In this document: in pieces, positions 1 through 14,937 of the stretch
Numbering within the stretch: the first letter of the stretch is position 1
Layout of the letters: every line of letters begins with the position of its first letter
Assembly: GCA_030248215.1 (NCBI GenBank)
Contig: JASANG010001402.1
Location: 62,001 to 126,000, forward strand
DNA length: 64,000 nucleotides
Direction of reading: 5' to 3'
Source of the DNA: Enoplolaimus lenunculus
Taxonomy: Eukaryota > Nematoda > Enoplea > Enoplida > Thoracostomopsidae
Position numbers and translations under genes: made by a program
The notes under the pieces: model-generated
What the model was told of the DNA's origin: nothing
What the model saw: only the letters and a program-made list of their open reading frames with translations
Databases searched by the model: none

Positions 1-3000
1 GATTCGCCAGGCGCCTTCTCATCGGCTACTTCGACTGATGGTTTATGAATAGCTATATCCTTAGGCACATTCAGATTGGCTATTTCACCAGGCGTATTTT
101 TATTGGCTACTTCAGCAGGCGCATTCGTTTCGCGTTCAGTCATTGCAAATTCTAAGGTACCAATTTCATAACATCCATCGTTAAATGTTTCCTGGATTTC
201 ACTATCCGCAATTCCATTGTCACTTTCAGAATTCAAAAAAGTTTCAATTTCGGAATACGTTTGGCAGTCCTCTATTACTCCAGTAGATCCACCACCTTCG
301 CTTCCGGAGGATTTTTCCAGACAAGTTTCCGACACAGAATGAATCAGGCCTTTATCCACAGCAGGCGAAGGACTAACAGATCGCGCGCTAGTATCAGCCT
401 CTGTACTTGTCGAATCTTTCTCTCGACACCTATTTTCGATTACATCTTCATTTTCTCCAGGTTCTAAGATCTTGTCCAAAAAGCTACCTTCAACAGCAGT
501 AACATTTACTTCGCAACTGCTCTCCTCTAGAGAACTCTTTGGGCAATTTTCACTAATTTGATCACTAGGTCCACTAGTGGCGCTTGCGAGATCTAAGTCG
601 TCTGAAATCTGAGCAACGGGGCCTGCTTCATCAGTTGAATTCCAGCTATTGCATCCTCTCAGTGCAGAGTCACCGCCAAAATTGCGATTCCTACATTCTG
701 TCAGAACCACACCCTCATCAACCCTACCCTCAGATTGGCTAGGAATCGCTTCGGGCATTCTACTATCTGAAGAAGCAGTCAAGCATGCACCCGTGTCGTT
801 TTCATTCTGTACTTCCGACTGTCCGTTTGTGCACGATTCTATTTGCAGTCCAGACGGACCACAACCGTCCGCCACACTCCTTCCATCCTCAAGGTCAATT
901 GAAATTTCATTTTCATTACCGTTTTCGATTTGCACACCATTTTCAAAGGCACGCACCGTTGTACACACACTCAGCGCTGTCTTGCGCCCGCATGAGCTAT
1001 ATGGTATTGGCAAATCATTCCCATTTCCATTGTTGATGCTTGCAGACTCTATGCCGCTATTGTTTTCACAATCTCCATCGGTTGTATCACTCAAATGATC
1101 AGAGCTTGGATTAGGCGTAGCCTTGCCATTTTCCATGGTTATAATACTTCGCTGCGGTTGATTACTTGCCAAATTGGTGTTTTCACAACCAGACTGCATG
1201 CCATTTGAACTGGAATTGTTTACTACATCTTCTTCAGTCCTCGAGCTTTCAAGATGCTCAGCACTAGTCGATTGCAACGGTAATTTGCTAGAGTCATTCT
1301 GATTGGCTACTTTGGCAGAAGAAACGTGATTGGCTACTTTGATTGGCGCATGCTGAGTGATTTCTGCGGCAGACGCATTCCGATCGACCACTTTGTCAAA
1401 CGTACGTTGATTGTCTATCTGGCCCGACATATTCTGATTGCCTGATCCGTCAGAGGTACTCTGACTGGCTGCGGCGCTAGACACATTTTGATCGACTACT
1501 TTGCCAGGCGTATTTTGATTGGCTACTTCGCCAAACGCTATCTGCCCGACTAATTTCACTTTAGCATTTTGATACTTATTCTGATTAGTTAGCTTGCCAA
1601 TCACATTCTGATTGGCCTGTTGGCCAGTCGTATTCTGATTGACTACTTTGGCAGGCATATTGTGACTGGATACGTCGAAAGTTGCATTCTCATTGGCTCC
1701 TTCGCCAGATGCCTTCTGGCGGGTTAACTCGTCAGACACATTCTGATTGCCTACTTCGCCAGACGCACTCTCACTAGCTGCTTCGCCACACGTATTCTGA
1801 TTACTTACTTCGCCAGTCGCTCTCTGATTGCCTACTTCGCGAGGTACATTCTGACTGGATACGTCGAAATATGCATTCTCACTGGCTACTTCACCAGATA
1901 CATTTTGGAGGGTTACATCGCCACACACTTTCTGATTGTCTACTTCACCAGACGCACTCTCACTGGTTGCTTTGCCAGACGCATTCTGAATGGATACTTC
2001 GCCAGTCACTTTTAGATTGCCTACTTCGCCAGATATATTCTGACGGGATACGTCGAAAGATGCATTCTCACTGGCTACTTCACCAGATACATTTTGGAGG
2101 GTTACATCGCAACACACTTTCTGATTGTCTACTTCACCAGACGCACTCTCACTGGCTACTTTGACAGACGCATTCTGATTGGCTATTTCGCCAGATATAT
2201 TCTGACTGGATACGTCGAAAGATGCATTCTCACTGACTTTGCCAGATGTATTCTGGTGGGTTACTTTGCCACACACTTTCTGACTGCCTGTTTCGCCAAA
2301 CGCACTCTCACTGGCCACTTTTCCAGACGCATTCTGATTGGATACTTCGCTAGTCACTTTCAGATTGACTACGTCGCTATAATATATATTATGACTGGAT
2401 ACGTTTAAAGATGCGTTCTCATTGGCTACTTCACTAGATTCGTTCTGTTGGGTTACTTTGCCAGACACTTTCTGAATGCATACCTCGCCAGACGCACTCT
2501 GACGGGCTACTTCGCCAGACACATTCTGATCGGGTACTTCGCCAGCCGCTTTCTGATTGCCTAATTTGCCAGATATATTCTGACTGGATGCGTCAACAGA
2601 TGCATTCTCACACGCTACTTCGCTAGATACATTCTGGTGGGCTACATCCCCAGATACTTTCTGATCACCAACGTCGTCAGACGAATTCTGTTTGGCTACA
2701 TTGCCAGGCGCACTCTCAATGGCTACTTCGTCAGACGCGTTCTGATTGCCTACTTCGCCAGTCGAATACTCCTTGTCCGCCGCATTAAATCCTGCCGGGC
2801 TTATCGGCGAACCAAACTCGTCCATTAAATCAAGAGCGTTAATTTCGTCAATCTCCGGAGTCCCAACCGCTGTTATAGCCGCTTCTGCACTTTCAGCACC
2901 TTCCGGATCACGGCGAGTACTACAATTATGGTCTCTGGATACATGCTGAGTATGATTAGTAGTTGCAGTAGCACCAGACCCATCTATCACTCGATCTCTC

Positions 3001-3985
3001 AGACCCTGTGTTCGCAATGGGCCACTTTCTTCTCGACAATCAGAAGACACGACTGCACCTACATTTTCATTCCAGGCTTCAATCCCAGATACTGGGGCAA
3101 CAGGTACACCTGGCTCTTCGCCTTGGGTCATAGCATGATCACAAATCATACTGAGTTGTTGCGAAATCATTTCAGAGTCCAAATTTGAATTCGACACGGA
3201 TGAATTATTGGTGACCTTTATACGTGGGGTAGCCTGTGCATTTTCGGATCCGTCAGACATCACTGAACGTTGCTGGCTTGACTCCAAATTCTGATCCGTG
3301 TTGCTCCCGTCGCCACTTTGCGCATCATCAACAGCGCCCAGACCATCCAACGCCATTAAGTCAATCGCGGACACACCGTTCGTAAACTCATCGTCATTAC
3401 TAGCTGGTGATAGGTATGCCAAGCTGCAAGGAAACGGCGGTGTTGATTCTGACTGGCTAGTTGTTATGACAGCGCCCGACGATGTCGACTCTGATTGGTC
3501 TGTTGGCGTCGCATCACAAGTCATTCTCGATTCTCTTTGGTCCGCTCGCGTCGCATCGCCAATCGTTCTTGATTCTGATTGGTCCGTTTTGTTGGTCGTC
3601 GCCACGGTTGGCCGTAACTGACTAGACGTTGCTACAGTACTGCCCATAGACGACTCGAACTGGCTAGCTGTCACTTCGCTCAGAGATGATACGCCATGAG
3701 CTTCGGCCCTGCTAACAGATAAGGATTGGGCAGACATAGCAATTCTAGTCCTATCAAAAGGCGATTCGCCTGTGATCGTTGCTCGAGAGTCTGATGCTGT
3801 ATGGGCATCCGTTGGTTCCGTTTTGAGTGAGTGACCAGCCATAATTCCGTTGCTGGCCATTCTTGGCAGCGAGTGATCATTTGAGTTAGTTTGGATATTG
3901 CTCACCGTCCCATCCGTTCGACGAAAAGCACTGCTCGGAGGCAAAAAATTCGCGTTTGTACACTGAACAGCGTTTGAACATCCCA
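1..3985 (-). CDS. Giant exon 9 of the TIF1-like gene, one open frame to the window edge
   Basis: The exon follows the acceptor TTCAATTTTCAG and is in phase with exon 8 (GAAG joined to TGGGA). I walked this frame line by line through most of 1-3985 and found no stop, over about 1328 codons. The product is rich in Ser, Asn, Glu and Gln. It has a unique N-terminal part (about 3985-2760) with DQSES and KTEPTD motifs, then nonapeptide repeats (2760-1270), then an acidic Ser/Asn/Glu region. Degenerate repeat units reappear at about 130-1 (EVANKNTPGE, EVADEKAPGE), so a second array probably continues to the left. No known domain was recognised. Overlapping plus-strand frames here are shadows. Confidence 0.85.
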
Positions 3986-4700
3986 CTGAAAATTGAATAA
4001 GCTCAAAAAATTATATCTCTAATCATTGTTACACTGCAGTAAAAAGCGTTTGCAACAAAATTTAGATTGCTTTCAGTCCGAAAAATAGTTAACTTTAACC
4101 AGTTTTCAGTCAGAAAACTATTTTCAATAATTGCAAATTTAGATGGACATTTTAATTTTGAGGTATTACCTATGACCAGTAAGTAACCCATTTTCAAACA
4201 AGCGAACTGCGGTAGCTACGGATCTCAAACTCAATTTGTAAGTAGAACAAACTAAAATACGAAAACTGTGCTAACATTCATAAATTACGATTGGCTAGAT
4301 TCACGATCTCAATACACCCAACACTAACTGACAAAAGTGTCCGAATCTCTTATGATACAGTCAGATATAGAATAGCCCATATCATATTTTTTGAATGCAA
4401 AGAGCTGTTTTCAAATTACTTACCTTCGGCTTTGAGAACAGCCCGTCTGGGTTCAGCTGATTCAGTTCCAGGTGATTGTTGAAAGACATCTTGTTGTTGC
4501 GGCAAATCACTATGTCGACAACGTTGTTCTGCAATCCTAGCACCATCTGTTGAGGCACCACCCTGTAGGTGAATGGCAGTTTGTGGTTCGTATCTTCGTT
4601 CGGCTGACAATCTTAAATCGCAACTTTCGTAAGAGACAGTCCGTGAATTCTGCTGTTCACAGGCATGAGATTCATCGTGTTGTGTTATGTTTTTTCGTCG

Positions 4701-4747
<47 letters not shown>

Positions 4748-7700
4748 GCGGTGGTGGTGGTTGCTGTTGTTGTTGTAGTTGCTGTGGTTGTAGTTGCTGC
4801 TGCTGCTGTTGTTGTAGACGCTGTTGTTGTTGTTGTTGTTTGTACCTGTATTCCTGTTCCTGAAACTGCGATCGATATTCCAGTGCCAGATTCTGTTGTG
4901 ATTGTTGCATCAGTTGCTGTGGTTGCCGTTGTTCCTCCCTTTGTAGTAGCTGCTGTTTTTGCTCTTGTTGTTGTTGTTGTTGTTGCTGCTGCTGTTGTTG
5001 TTGTTGTTGTAGTTGCTGCTGCTGTTGTTGTTGTAGTTGTTGCTGCTGTAACTCTTGCCTTTGGTGTATTACTTGCTGTTGTTCTTGTTGTTGTAGTTCT
5101 TGCGTTTGGCGTACTGCTTGCTGTTGTTGTTGTTGTTGTTCTTGTTGTCGTTGTTGCGGATGCGGTTGTTGTTGATGATGATGTGGTCGCTGTTGTTGCT
5201 GCGGCTGCTGCTGTTCTTGTTCATGCTGGTAGAGATTAGGATACTGAAGTCTGCATAGTGCATCCGACTTCATTTGGTTACGGTGAAGCAGAACTGCTGG
5301 CGTAACGTTACAAATTGAGCTCGACGCGGGGTTTACAACAGAACGAGTTGCCATAGTAGGAACCGGACGATTATGTCGCAGTTGCTGTTGTGGTTGACAA
5401 TATTGTTGCATTAACTGTTGTTGTATATGTTGTTGTTGTTGAGTTTGTTGTTTTGACATTTTTTGCTGTTGTAGCTGTTGTACAGAATATGCTGGATCGT
5501 CAAGTAACACCTGGTGTTGGATAAGTGGTTCTTGTCGATGATGATGTTGTAGTCTTTGCTGCAGTTGGTATTTTTCTAGTGGCAGTTGCTGTTGTTGCTG
5601 CGGTTGTTGTTGATGTTGTTGCTGCTGCTGCTGCTGTTGTTGTTGTTGTTGTTGCGGTTGTTGCTGTTGTTGATGTTGTTGCTGCTGTTGCTGTTGTTGT
5701 GGTCGTTGCTGCTGTTGCTGTTGTTGATGTTGTTGCTGCTGTTGCTGTTGTTGTGGTTGTTGGTGCAGTTGATGTTGTTGTGGTTGTTGGTGCAGCTGAT
5801 GTTGTTGCGGTTGTTGTTGCGGTTGTTGTTGTGGTTGTTGTTGCGGTTGTGGTTGTTGTTGCGGTTGTGGTTGTTGGCGTTGTTGTTGTTGTTGTTGCTG
5901 CTGCTGCTGCTGTTGTAGTTGCTGCTGCTGTTGCTGCTGTTGTGGTAGCAACTGCTGCTGATGCGCCACCTGTTGTAACTGCGACAGCGGCGGTGCGCCC
6001 CGCGTCGCCGTCGCCAAAAGCCGTTGAGATCTAACAAGATCGCTCACGTCCAAGGGTCTGCTTTGAATAACAGTGTTCGGTTTTGGCGCTCGAAAGCTAC
6101 CATGAGCGGGTCCTATTTGACTTTGAGCACAAGTAAATGATGGTGGCCACAAATCATGAATATGCGTTGACGGTTGGTTAGCATGCAAAGGCTGCAATGG
6201 GGAATGTAGCGGCTGCTGCTGCTGCTGTTTTTGTTGTTGTAGTTGTAGTTGTTGTTGTTGCTGTTGTTGTTGTTTTTGTTGCTGACGCTGTGTTTGTTGT
6301 GCTGGTTGGTTCGCCGGAGCCTTAGCTTTACGACTGCGTTTTTTCGGCTGTCGATCTCCGGATGCATCAAGACAAGGAGAATTCCACGCAGAATGTGTGG
6401 CACTAAAATAACACTGGTTGGGTTTCCGAAATCTTAAGTAAATACTAAACTTTTTAAGTAAAAACAGATAAATCTCAGTTGCGACCCACTGTCGTAACTT
6501 GGAAGCTATAATTTTGTTTGTGGTTTGGAGGCGCAATGATTCTAGAGTTTTAACTAGACTAAACATAATGTGCCTGAAATGGTAGTCAGCAACGCAACAT
6601 ATTGTCAGTGACTTCAGTATTTGCTTAACTTAAGTACAGTTCTAGAAACGATAAATTTGTTAAGTTGCTTGTGTGCTTAAGAGGGGTTTCAAAAACCCAG
6701 CCATTATCTATTACCGTTCCTAATATTTTAGCCGTTGAAGCTTTACCAATCAAAGAACAAAACCGATTGTTTTTTGATCAGTCATTTGTGAATCTCGGCT
6801 AGTTAGCTTAGCAACCTAAAGCAGTATTCTTCAGCGTGTTACGCCTCAAAGCTAAACTGTTTAAATGCAATGGCCTAATTAGCATAAAATTGACTGGGTT
6901 TCTGAAATCATACTAAGTATTTACTTAAATTATTTCTAATCATTTACTTAAGCCATCGGCTTTAATTTTTAACTTTTTGAACAAAGCAATACAAATGACA
7001 ATTTTGAACAATTCTGATTAGCGATTATAAAAGAAGTTATAGTTTTCTTTAGATCCACAACCTCAGAAAGATCAAGGTTAGTACGACAGAAACCGTTAGT
7101 GTTACACTATACTTTTCTTTGCCGAGCGCCGCCGTGCGCGCGTCAAAAACTGAATTTTTTGTAAAGTTTCAAATTATTTATTAAAATATTTCGCATTTGC
7201 TTGATTCCGTCTCACCTGTTGTTACATCGCATCTCGTTAGCAGCACCAACAGCCCCAATAGTAGCTTCATCGATAACGGAATTGATCACAGCAACTGCTG
7301 AACTAGTTTCTGGACCAGAATATCGACGACTGTGGCTAGTTGAAAGACCACACTGATCATACGGTAGACATGTTGGAGGTGCAATGTCGCCGGGTAACTC
7401 GCGTGATGGCGACGGGGTAGAATCGGCACACGGAGGTGACACAGACGCCGGGCTTACGTCGCGCATACGAGAAAATACTGGCTGTGGTTGTTGTTGAGGT
7501 ACGAATTGAGCAAATGCCTACAGGAACATAAAAATGCTATCAACACAACAACTTTGAAAAAAATGAACTTGGAAGATGATAACGAACTTATAAAATTCAA
7601 ATTACAAATTTATAGGTGAGGGCACCAACCAGAGCTAACGTATATTACTAAACGAATGAACGTTTTCTAGTCTGTTGATATTACCGTTCACAGCTGAACA

Positions 7701-10700
7701 AACATATTTTTGTTGAGAACTAAAACGCAAAGTCGAAACGATGGTATGGTAAAGTCTAATGCATAAATGAATGTAAGTACATATTTTATAGTTTTTGCAT
7801 CATTTAAACACCAGATTCTTATTTAGTTTATCATGACGCATAGAGTCAACCAAATCAAACATTTTAAATTTTGGCCCCGGTTAGGCCCCGGCAAATTATA
7901 AGTGTCAGCACCGTTCCCGGCGCTGAACTTGTGGCCAGACCATGAAGTAGCTCTAATACATAGTAGACAGTGACTAACTGAAACCTACATGAAATCTATC
8001 AGTATTCGAGACGCAAAAAATAGCCTGACATAGATAGACAAAGTTTTTCGGTGCCAGAATAATCACCTTAAAACTTAATCTAATTTTTCAAAATAAATAT
8101 AGCAATGCTTGTTCCTCTGACACATACATTTATAATATATATACCTGTAACTGATGTATCGAAACATTGGGAATATTCGTTTCCAAAATCCTGACGTGCC
8201 TAAAACAAAACACAGTGCCCCAAACTGAAGCATTTTTACTCAATAAAATATTTGCCAAACCCAAACTCAGAAACCTTGCACATGTCTTAAAAGTTATGAA
8301 ACGAAGCTGCGATTTCCCAAAGTAGATTCGAGCCCACTAGTTGTTTTAAACCGATACCGGTGTTGGTAAACCCAGAGTATTTGTGTTGGTATTTTTAGAA
8401 ACATACCGATACTTTAAACTTTACTGTATTCTCAGACAAATTAAGCTGAATTATAATTATGTACTATTCATATTCTGTACGACTTCAGAATTACAAAATT
8501 CAGATTTGCTAAAATGAGTTCATGTTAGCAAATCATTGAAACTTGAACAAATTAAAAAAGTTACATTAGATTATTAAAAAGCAGCCGCTTAGGTTACTGA
8601 ATCCTAGAGACGCTACATTTAAGAACACGAAAGTAATAACTGCATTACGCCCGTGTAACTTGTATTGAATATTTTTGTGGTATTGTGAAATGTGCGACCG
8701 GATAATGATCTACCGAATACCGGAACCGGATGCGGATATTGAATTTTTCCGCAACAGGAACAGGATATTGTATGTTAAAATAATTTAATTTCCAGCCGCA
8801 TTTTTAGCGTGCTCAAGGTTTTCGTCTGTTATAAAGTTAATAATTGCTGCGGATAACCAAAAACGTATCAACACTTGAACTTCTTGGCTTGCCCAGGAAA
8901 GTAATCGCAGCAAAATGTTAAAGACGATCACTGGCAAACAACTCAGTTTTCTGATATTCGGCACCACAACCGTAAATATCCGGTATCCGGTAGGTTTATA
9001 CCGGATACCGAAACCGGATACGGATATCAGTATTTTGAAGGATATTACACCGGAACCGAATATCCGTTCGCACCCTGGTATTGCGTACAAGTCAATAATA
9101 AGTATCGGTACCATATTACAATAACATCTATATATGAGTATTTTACAATATCACATTAACATAACCACATTTAAAACATAACGTGACCGTGAAAAACAAA
9201 GCTTGTCATGTACCCCTACCAAATCCTTTTACAAGTCATTACCGACTCTTGAGCCCTTAAACTTAACTGGTTACAGCCCCTATCACCAGTCAGCAACAGG
9301 TATTCAAGGAAACAATACTTCATTATGTGTGAGGCCGAAGTTGAACATAGCTGCGAAAACGCTGCCCTATATGCACGGCGCGAAATTTCGAGATGGTACC
9401 ATATAGCACCGAGCGGCATCAAAAAGTCGCGCAACCTTACCTAGTCCTGTCGTAAACTGTTGGGTACTTGTTCACTTCTCTTAAACTAATTTTAATTTGA
9501 TAAATGGCACAACTTCCCCCGAAGCCAAAGCCTCAGCCTGCTTCATTAATCCAGTCATTATGTGTACGGTAAAAGTTTCTGTGGGGGGGAATTAACCAAG
9601 TGCTGACTGTTGATAGGTTCTATACACAGTTAACGAATACGAAACCATCAGGAACTCACGTTTTCACAGTTTTCAAAACTGATTGCTGTGCTGCTTCAGT
9701 AGGCACGGAAATGTCAAATTTTGCAGCAGAGCGTACAGCGTCGCAATGAGGCGTGTGACACTGTAGAAGTTGTTGCGGGATGCTACCGATCAAATTAGCA
9801 GTTTCAATTGCCAAATAATCGTTTTCAACCCGACGGACCAGATCCCAAGCTAACTCAATCTGTAAGCAAATACACGTCCGGTTTACTCTAAGGGATTGAG
9901 AAAGATAGCCGGCCAAAGGTGGCGCTATCCTTGTCGTGCGGCTGGCTCCGGCGTTGTCTAACGCTACACGTCAAAACTTTTGTTTACAAATATTATTGTT
10001 AAGTGGTACTACAATGTATTCATGTGCGACACCGACCGCTGCCGAGCGAAATTACAATGGTCTACGCATCACCCTAAGACAGATGTTTCTGACGAATTTT
10101 CCTCTATGCAGAAAATCAAAATCAAAATTAAGTTCCAATACTCCAGCATGCCGAATGATTATCGCAAAAAGTACAACATAACTCTATATTAAACTGCTAT
10201 TTAAATGCAAAATCCCCAATATATCACAATAACTCGTTGTTCCAGATCACAGAACTACGTATGTATGCAAGGAAACAAAATTATAACAAAATATAATCTA
10301 AATACAAAGTTGCAACAAATCATAACAGGTCCATAGCTGCCAAATTAGCACAATTAAGTAGGGATGTGCCAATTAATCGGCATCGACATAGGTACCAATC
10401 GGCACTTTCGTGAGTATCGGCATCGGCCCTGCAAAAAAATTGCCGATTCTTTTCCGACACTTTTTGCACATAACGCTCAGTTAGAATACTATCACTTTCA
10501 TTTTTGGGCGCAGATCAGTGTGCCTGCATGGGGAAATTGTTATCTTTCTTGCATTTGTGTTTGAAACAATTAATTGAAATAAACCGTTCTCTAAAATTAA
10601 TCATCGTTTATGATCGTTAGGGTTTAACTCTTCATGTAATGATGTAATGTAGTATCCTATCCGTTTGTTAAGCATGGTGTTCTAAAATTGAAATCGGCAT

Positions 10701-13700
10701 CGGCAAAATTTTTGGTATCGGCACATCCGTACAATAAAGTTTTGTTTTTATTAGTAATAATATCAAGCCAGTCTTACCGTAGTCGTCAATGTTAATCGCT
10801 TGTCAATTTCATTTCTAGCTTCATTACAAACGTAAGTTTTCGCACTAATGCCACGATTCAAATCATCAATAACTTCTTGTTTTCGTTTTCGGATGCCATC
10901 CTACAATAATAAAAAATACCTCACAATATCTTTTGAATTTATTCTAGATTTTTTATCGTGAAATTGACATTTTTATGACGAATCGTGGAAGACAAAAAAT
11001 TTCAGCTGCAATTTTTCACGCATTTAACCGTATATTATCAAAACTGCATAAAACGATAACCAAATAATATCACCCCAAACGTGCCAAACGTCATACATAT
11101 GTAAACTATTACAAATTACTACTATTTCCCTTGTGGAGTCGGGGTGCCACATTCGAGCTCTTCCACTCTGATTTCACCCCAACTTTTTGCGTCCTACCAA
11201 CACGAACGAAAAATCTTAGAATGTGCTAACTTTTAAGTATAATTTACACCAGTTTTAACGTCGTGCATACGTCGAGGCAGGGCATCTGTACGACAGCATA
11301 CATATTTGCGTTTATGAATAATACTAGATGCGTACCCAGAAAGAACGTAAAATACGAAAACATTAAATTCTAAAGGTACAAAATTTGCTTCTATCCACCC
11401 CCTCACCAGCGACCTATAAGCACTCCACAATTATGAAACGCGAGACCATATTTACGATTAATGCGTATAACACCATCGCCAGTTAATACAAATAAAATCG
11501 AGAGCATTTAAATGTAGCATATTTTTGTAATTATATTTTGCCATGCTGCTATGATACAAAATTTCAGATCCAGAGCTTTCGCATATATTATTGCTAACTG
11601 TAACTATCAACCAATACAAAAAAATTCACTTATTATTTTTTGAATATCCGGTTCGGATTTCAATCACAGTATGATATAATTTTAGATTACTTAGGCACGT
11701 CATATTTTTGTTATCCGGTTGCATTCGTTCTACAACCAGCCCTGACTTACAATAATCGCATCAAAATACGCTGAAACGCGGGATATTGAGCTCGTACGCA
11801 ACGCAGTATAATCGTTAATTCTTTGAAACGCCAACGTTGATAAGTGTTGTAAATTCTTCGCTATTTGTCGAGTTGAATGATACTTATGTTCAATTTGAGC
11901 TTTTGAGTTAGCGGCAACACTCTATAACCATTAGCGTGTGTATTTTTAGAAAACAGTCATGATAAAAAATTTTGATATACATACGTGGCGTTCGCTGCGT
12001 GGGTAGTGGACCGTCCCCCCACTCGGCCAACCATACCAACTCGATTTGTCCCCTGTTCGATCAGTTATAATACAATAGATATGTGTATAAAGTATGCTTA
12101 CGTGATATATCAGAACGATTAGGCAATGTTAAACGAGATTTTCCCTCAAAAACTGTAATTCTGCGGATAAAAACAACCCCAGCCAGTAAAGAATTTTCTC
12201 CGGCTATACGGGTCGCCAGATACAACCCCTCCACTCTCTCGAAACCCTGCGAATGTTCAGCATACCTCGCTAAATTTCACACAGAATTACGACTGCTAGT
12301 ACGTGAAATTTAATCACATAATGCGCTCTGTGTTTGTATTCTCAAAATGTGTACAGCACCTGTCACCAGCTGATCTTAGGCTCCCCCTCCCAGCATACCT
12401 TGCTAAATTTCACCAAAAATCACGACTGCTAGTAAGTGAAAATATTACCATATTATATTTCATGATACAATTTTATTTACAGCGGCTTTGTGACCGTGTT
12501 CTCAAAATGAGTATAGCACCTGTCACCAGTTGATCTTAAATTACGTAACTATCCGAACTACAAAATGAAGAGCACCGAAATTGAGCACATGTTCGTCATA
12601 AAACTTATATACCTTGCTACACTGTCGAATCCAGACATTAATTCATAATTGCCTGTATCCGATAAATAGTATTTTTCATAGCTCAATTTTACGACCCTTA
12701 AGCGATTCTTGAGTTTATTATTTTATCTAAATTTAACACATTTATGCATCCTTTTCACTGCGTTTTCCTTACCTTAACGTCATCACATCTATGCAAAAAA
12801 TGAGCCCCACTCATAAAACAATTTACGCAGCAAATTGTCTTACAATCCAAGCACATTTTTGACGCCAAGTTCATTGGATGCGCGATGCACGGTCTTGAAC
12901 CTGGCAGACCAATCCTGTCCAGCGGAACAATTTGGTGTGTTTTGAGCGAGCGTAGCTGTAAAAGATTAAAGATTATAGACATTGACTGGATAATAATTTT
13001 GCCGGAACCGCAGCCCGATAGCAAATTTTTTACCTGAACCGGATATTAACCGGATCAATCGCGATGTCGGTTGCACTTATATAATTAATCTTGTCTGTGA
13101 CTGTGTGTGCTGCATAATGCCGCAATGCTGGCGTATCAAAGAATTTTATAAAACTATTCTTTGACATAACGCGCGGCACTGCGCAGTAGCGTGCGGCGAC
13201 CAGCACAACCATTAATATCAAACACGAGCTATACAAGTGTGACAACAGAAGTAAGTCGAATTCGGCAAAAATTGAAAGTTTGGTTCGGATTTGGTTGTGA
13301 AAAAGACCGAATTCAAAAGCCGAATCTAAAAATGTTCTGCAATAATATATGCTAAGATTTTTTAAACATCAAAAATTTTAAAAAAATTTGTAAATGAATC
13401 AATATTTTTTGTTTCAGGTCACAAATCAGACCTGAGGTCGGGTACGAAATAATTGCTGTCTGCGAAAACACCAGATTGGCTGGAAACTCGTCTTACCCGT
13501 TCGTGAGCAGCTACGCATTCATCGCACAAATTATCTTCGCACTGCCTGCAATGATATTTTGCGAAACTTTTCGTACTACACGAAGAGCACACGAGTGTCG
13601 CGTTGCGAATAATGCCACCAATGTATTCCGATAGAAAGTTGTTACGTATTAGATCAAACGGAAACACATATCGGCACCGTGTGCATTGTACCGAACCTGA

Positions 13701-14854
13701 AAATAAGACGTGAACATCACAGAGTTTCATTTATTTTGACAGGTACAAATCTCATACGTCCGACACTAAAACAAACAGTTTTTGTTGAAAGTTTTCAAAT
13801 TATAATATAATTTCAATACCAAAAATACCGAAAAATTCCAGTGACAAACTACCGGAATCAGTACTGAAACCTGTGTACAGGGTGCAACCGGAATTCCGGT
13901 TCCGGTTCCGGCATTTTTTCACCTTCCGGTTCCGGTTCCGGTAAATTTTTACCGGATTTAAAAATTCCGGTATTATAATTTGGCCGTTTTCTTAACTTTG
14001 CTAATTTTTAAAAATCTGTTTTGAAAGCCACTTGTACTCCAAATATAAGCCAATGATGGTGGATTTCACTTCAGTCGACGACGAAAATCTAAAATACAAC
14101 AAATAAAATAAATACCGATGTTCGACTAAGGTCATTTCACAAATAATAGGGCAAAAAATAAGAATAAAATGAAATTTTTGGTGAAATACATTTTTCAATT
14201 TCCGGTTTCGTTTCCGGTTCCGGTAAAATTTTCAAATTCCGGTTCCGGTAAATTGTAATTCCGGTTGCACCCTGCCTGTGTAATAGTCAAAAATGCCGCG
14301 TTTCCGTACCGGAACCGAAATTCCGGTTGCACCCAAGTTTTACACAAATTATTGGTATTCACTGAGGCTTACCTAGGATATATACGTATATACTAGTCAT
14401 CTTATGCAAATCGCAATACTTTACACAGTTGCGTGCATCACAGGCGTGTGAAAATTGCGACATAGTGAACGCAAGTTATTGTGGAAAATGAAAATGCAAC
14501 TTACCAGCACCAGCTTGGCTGACCACGCTTGGAACACAACCAACGCACGCAACATGCAAACACGGCAACAACCGCGACTCAACTCCGCCCAATAAATCCG
14601 CCGAACACGCAACACACACTGCAAAATATCGTTTATACTGCTCAAATATTGCATCTTGTTGTTTTTGTTGTTGTTGTTGTGGTTGTTGTTGTTGTTGCAG
14701 TTGTTGTTGCCGTTGTTGTGGTTGTTGTTGTTGTTGTTGCCGCTGTTGTTGCCGCTGTTGTTGTTCTTCTTGTTGTTGTTGTTGTTGTTGCGGTTCTTGT
14801 TGTTGTTGTTGTTGTTGGAGTTGTGGTTGTTGCCGCTGTTGTTGTTGTTGCCGC

Positions 14855-14937
<83 letters not shown>

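Noticed and set aside
1270-2765. Regular 27-bp units suggesting a CRISPR array or noncoding satellite
   Set aside because: Units are contiguous without unique spacers, the DNA is eukaryotic, and the minus frame stays open with length changes in threes.
4550-6034. Long plus-strand frames of Val/Leu/Ala repeats
   Set aside because: They are the opposite strand of CAA/CAG glutamine codons in exon 8 of the TIF1-like gene; the minus frame has splice sites and phase support.
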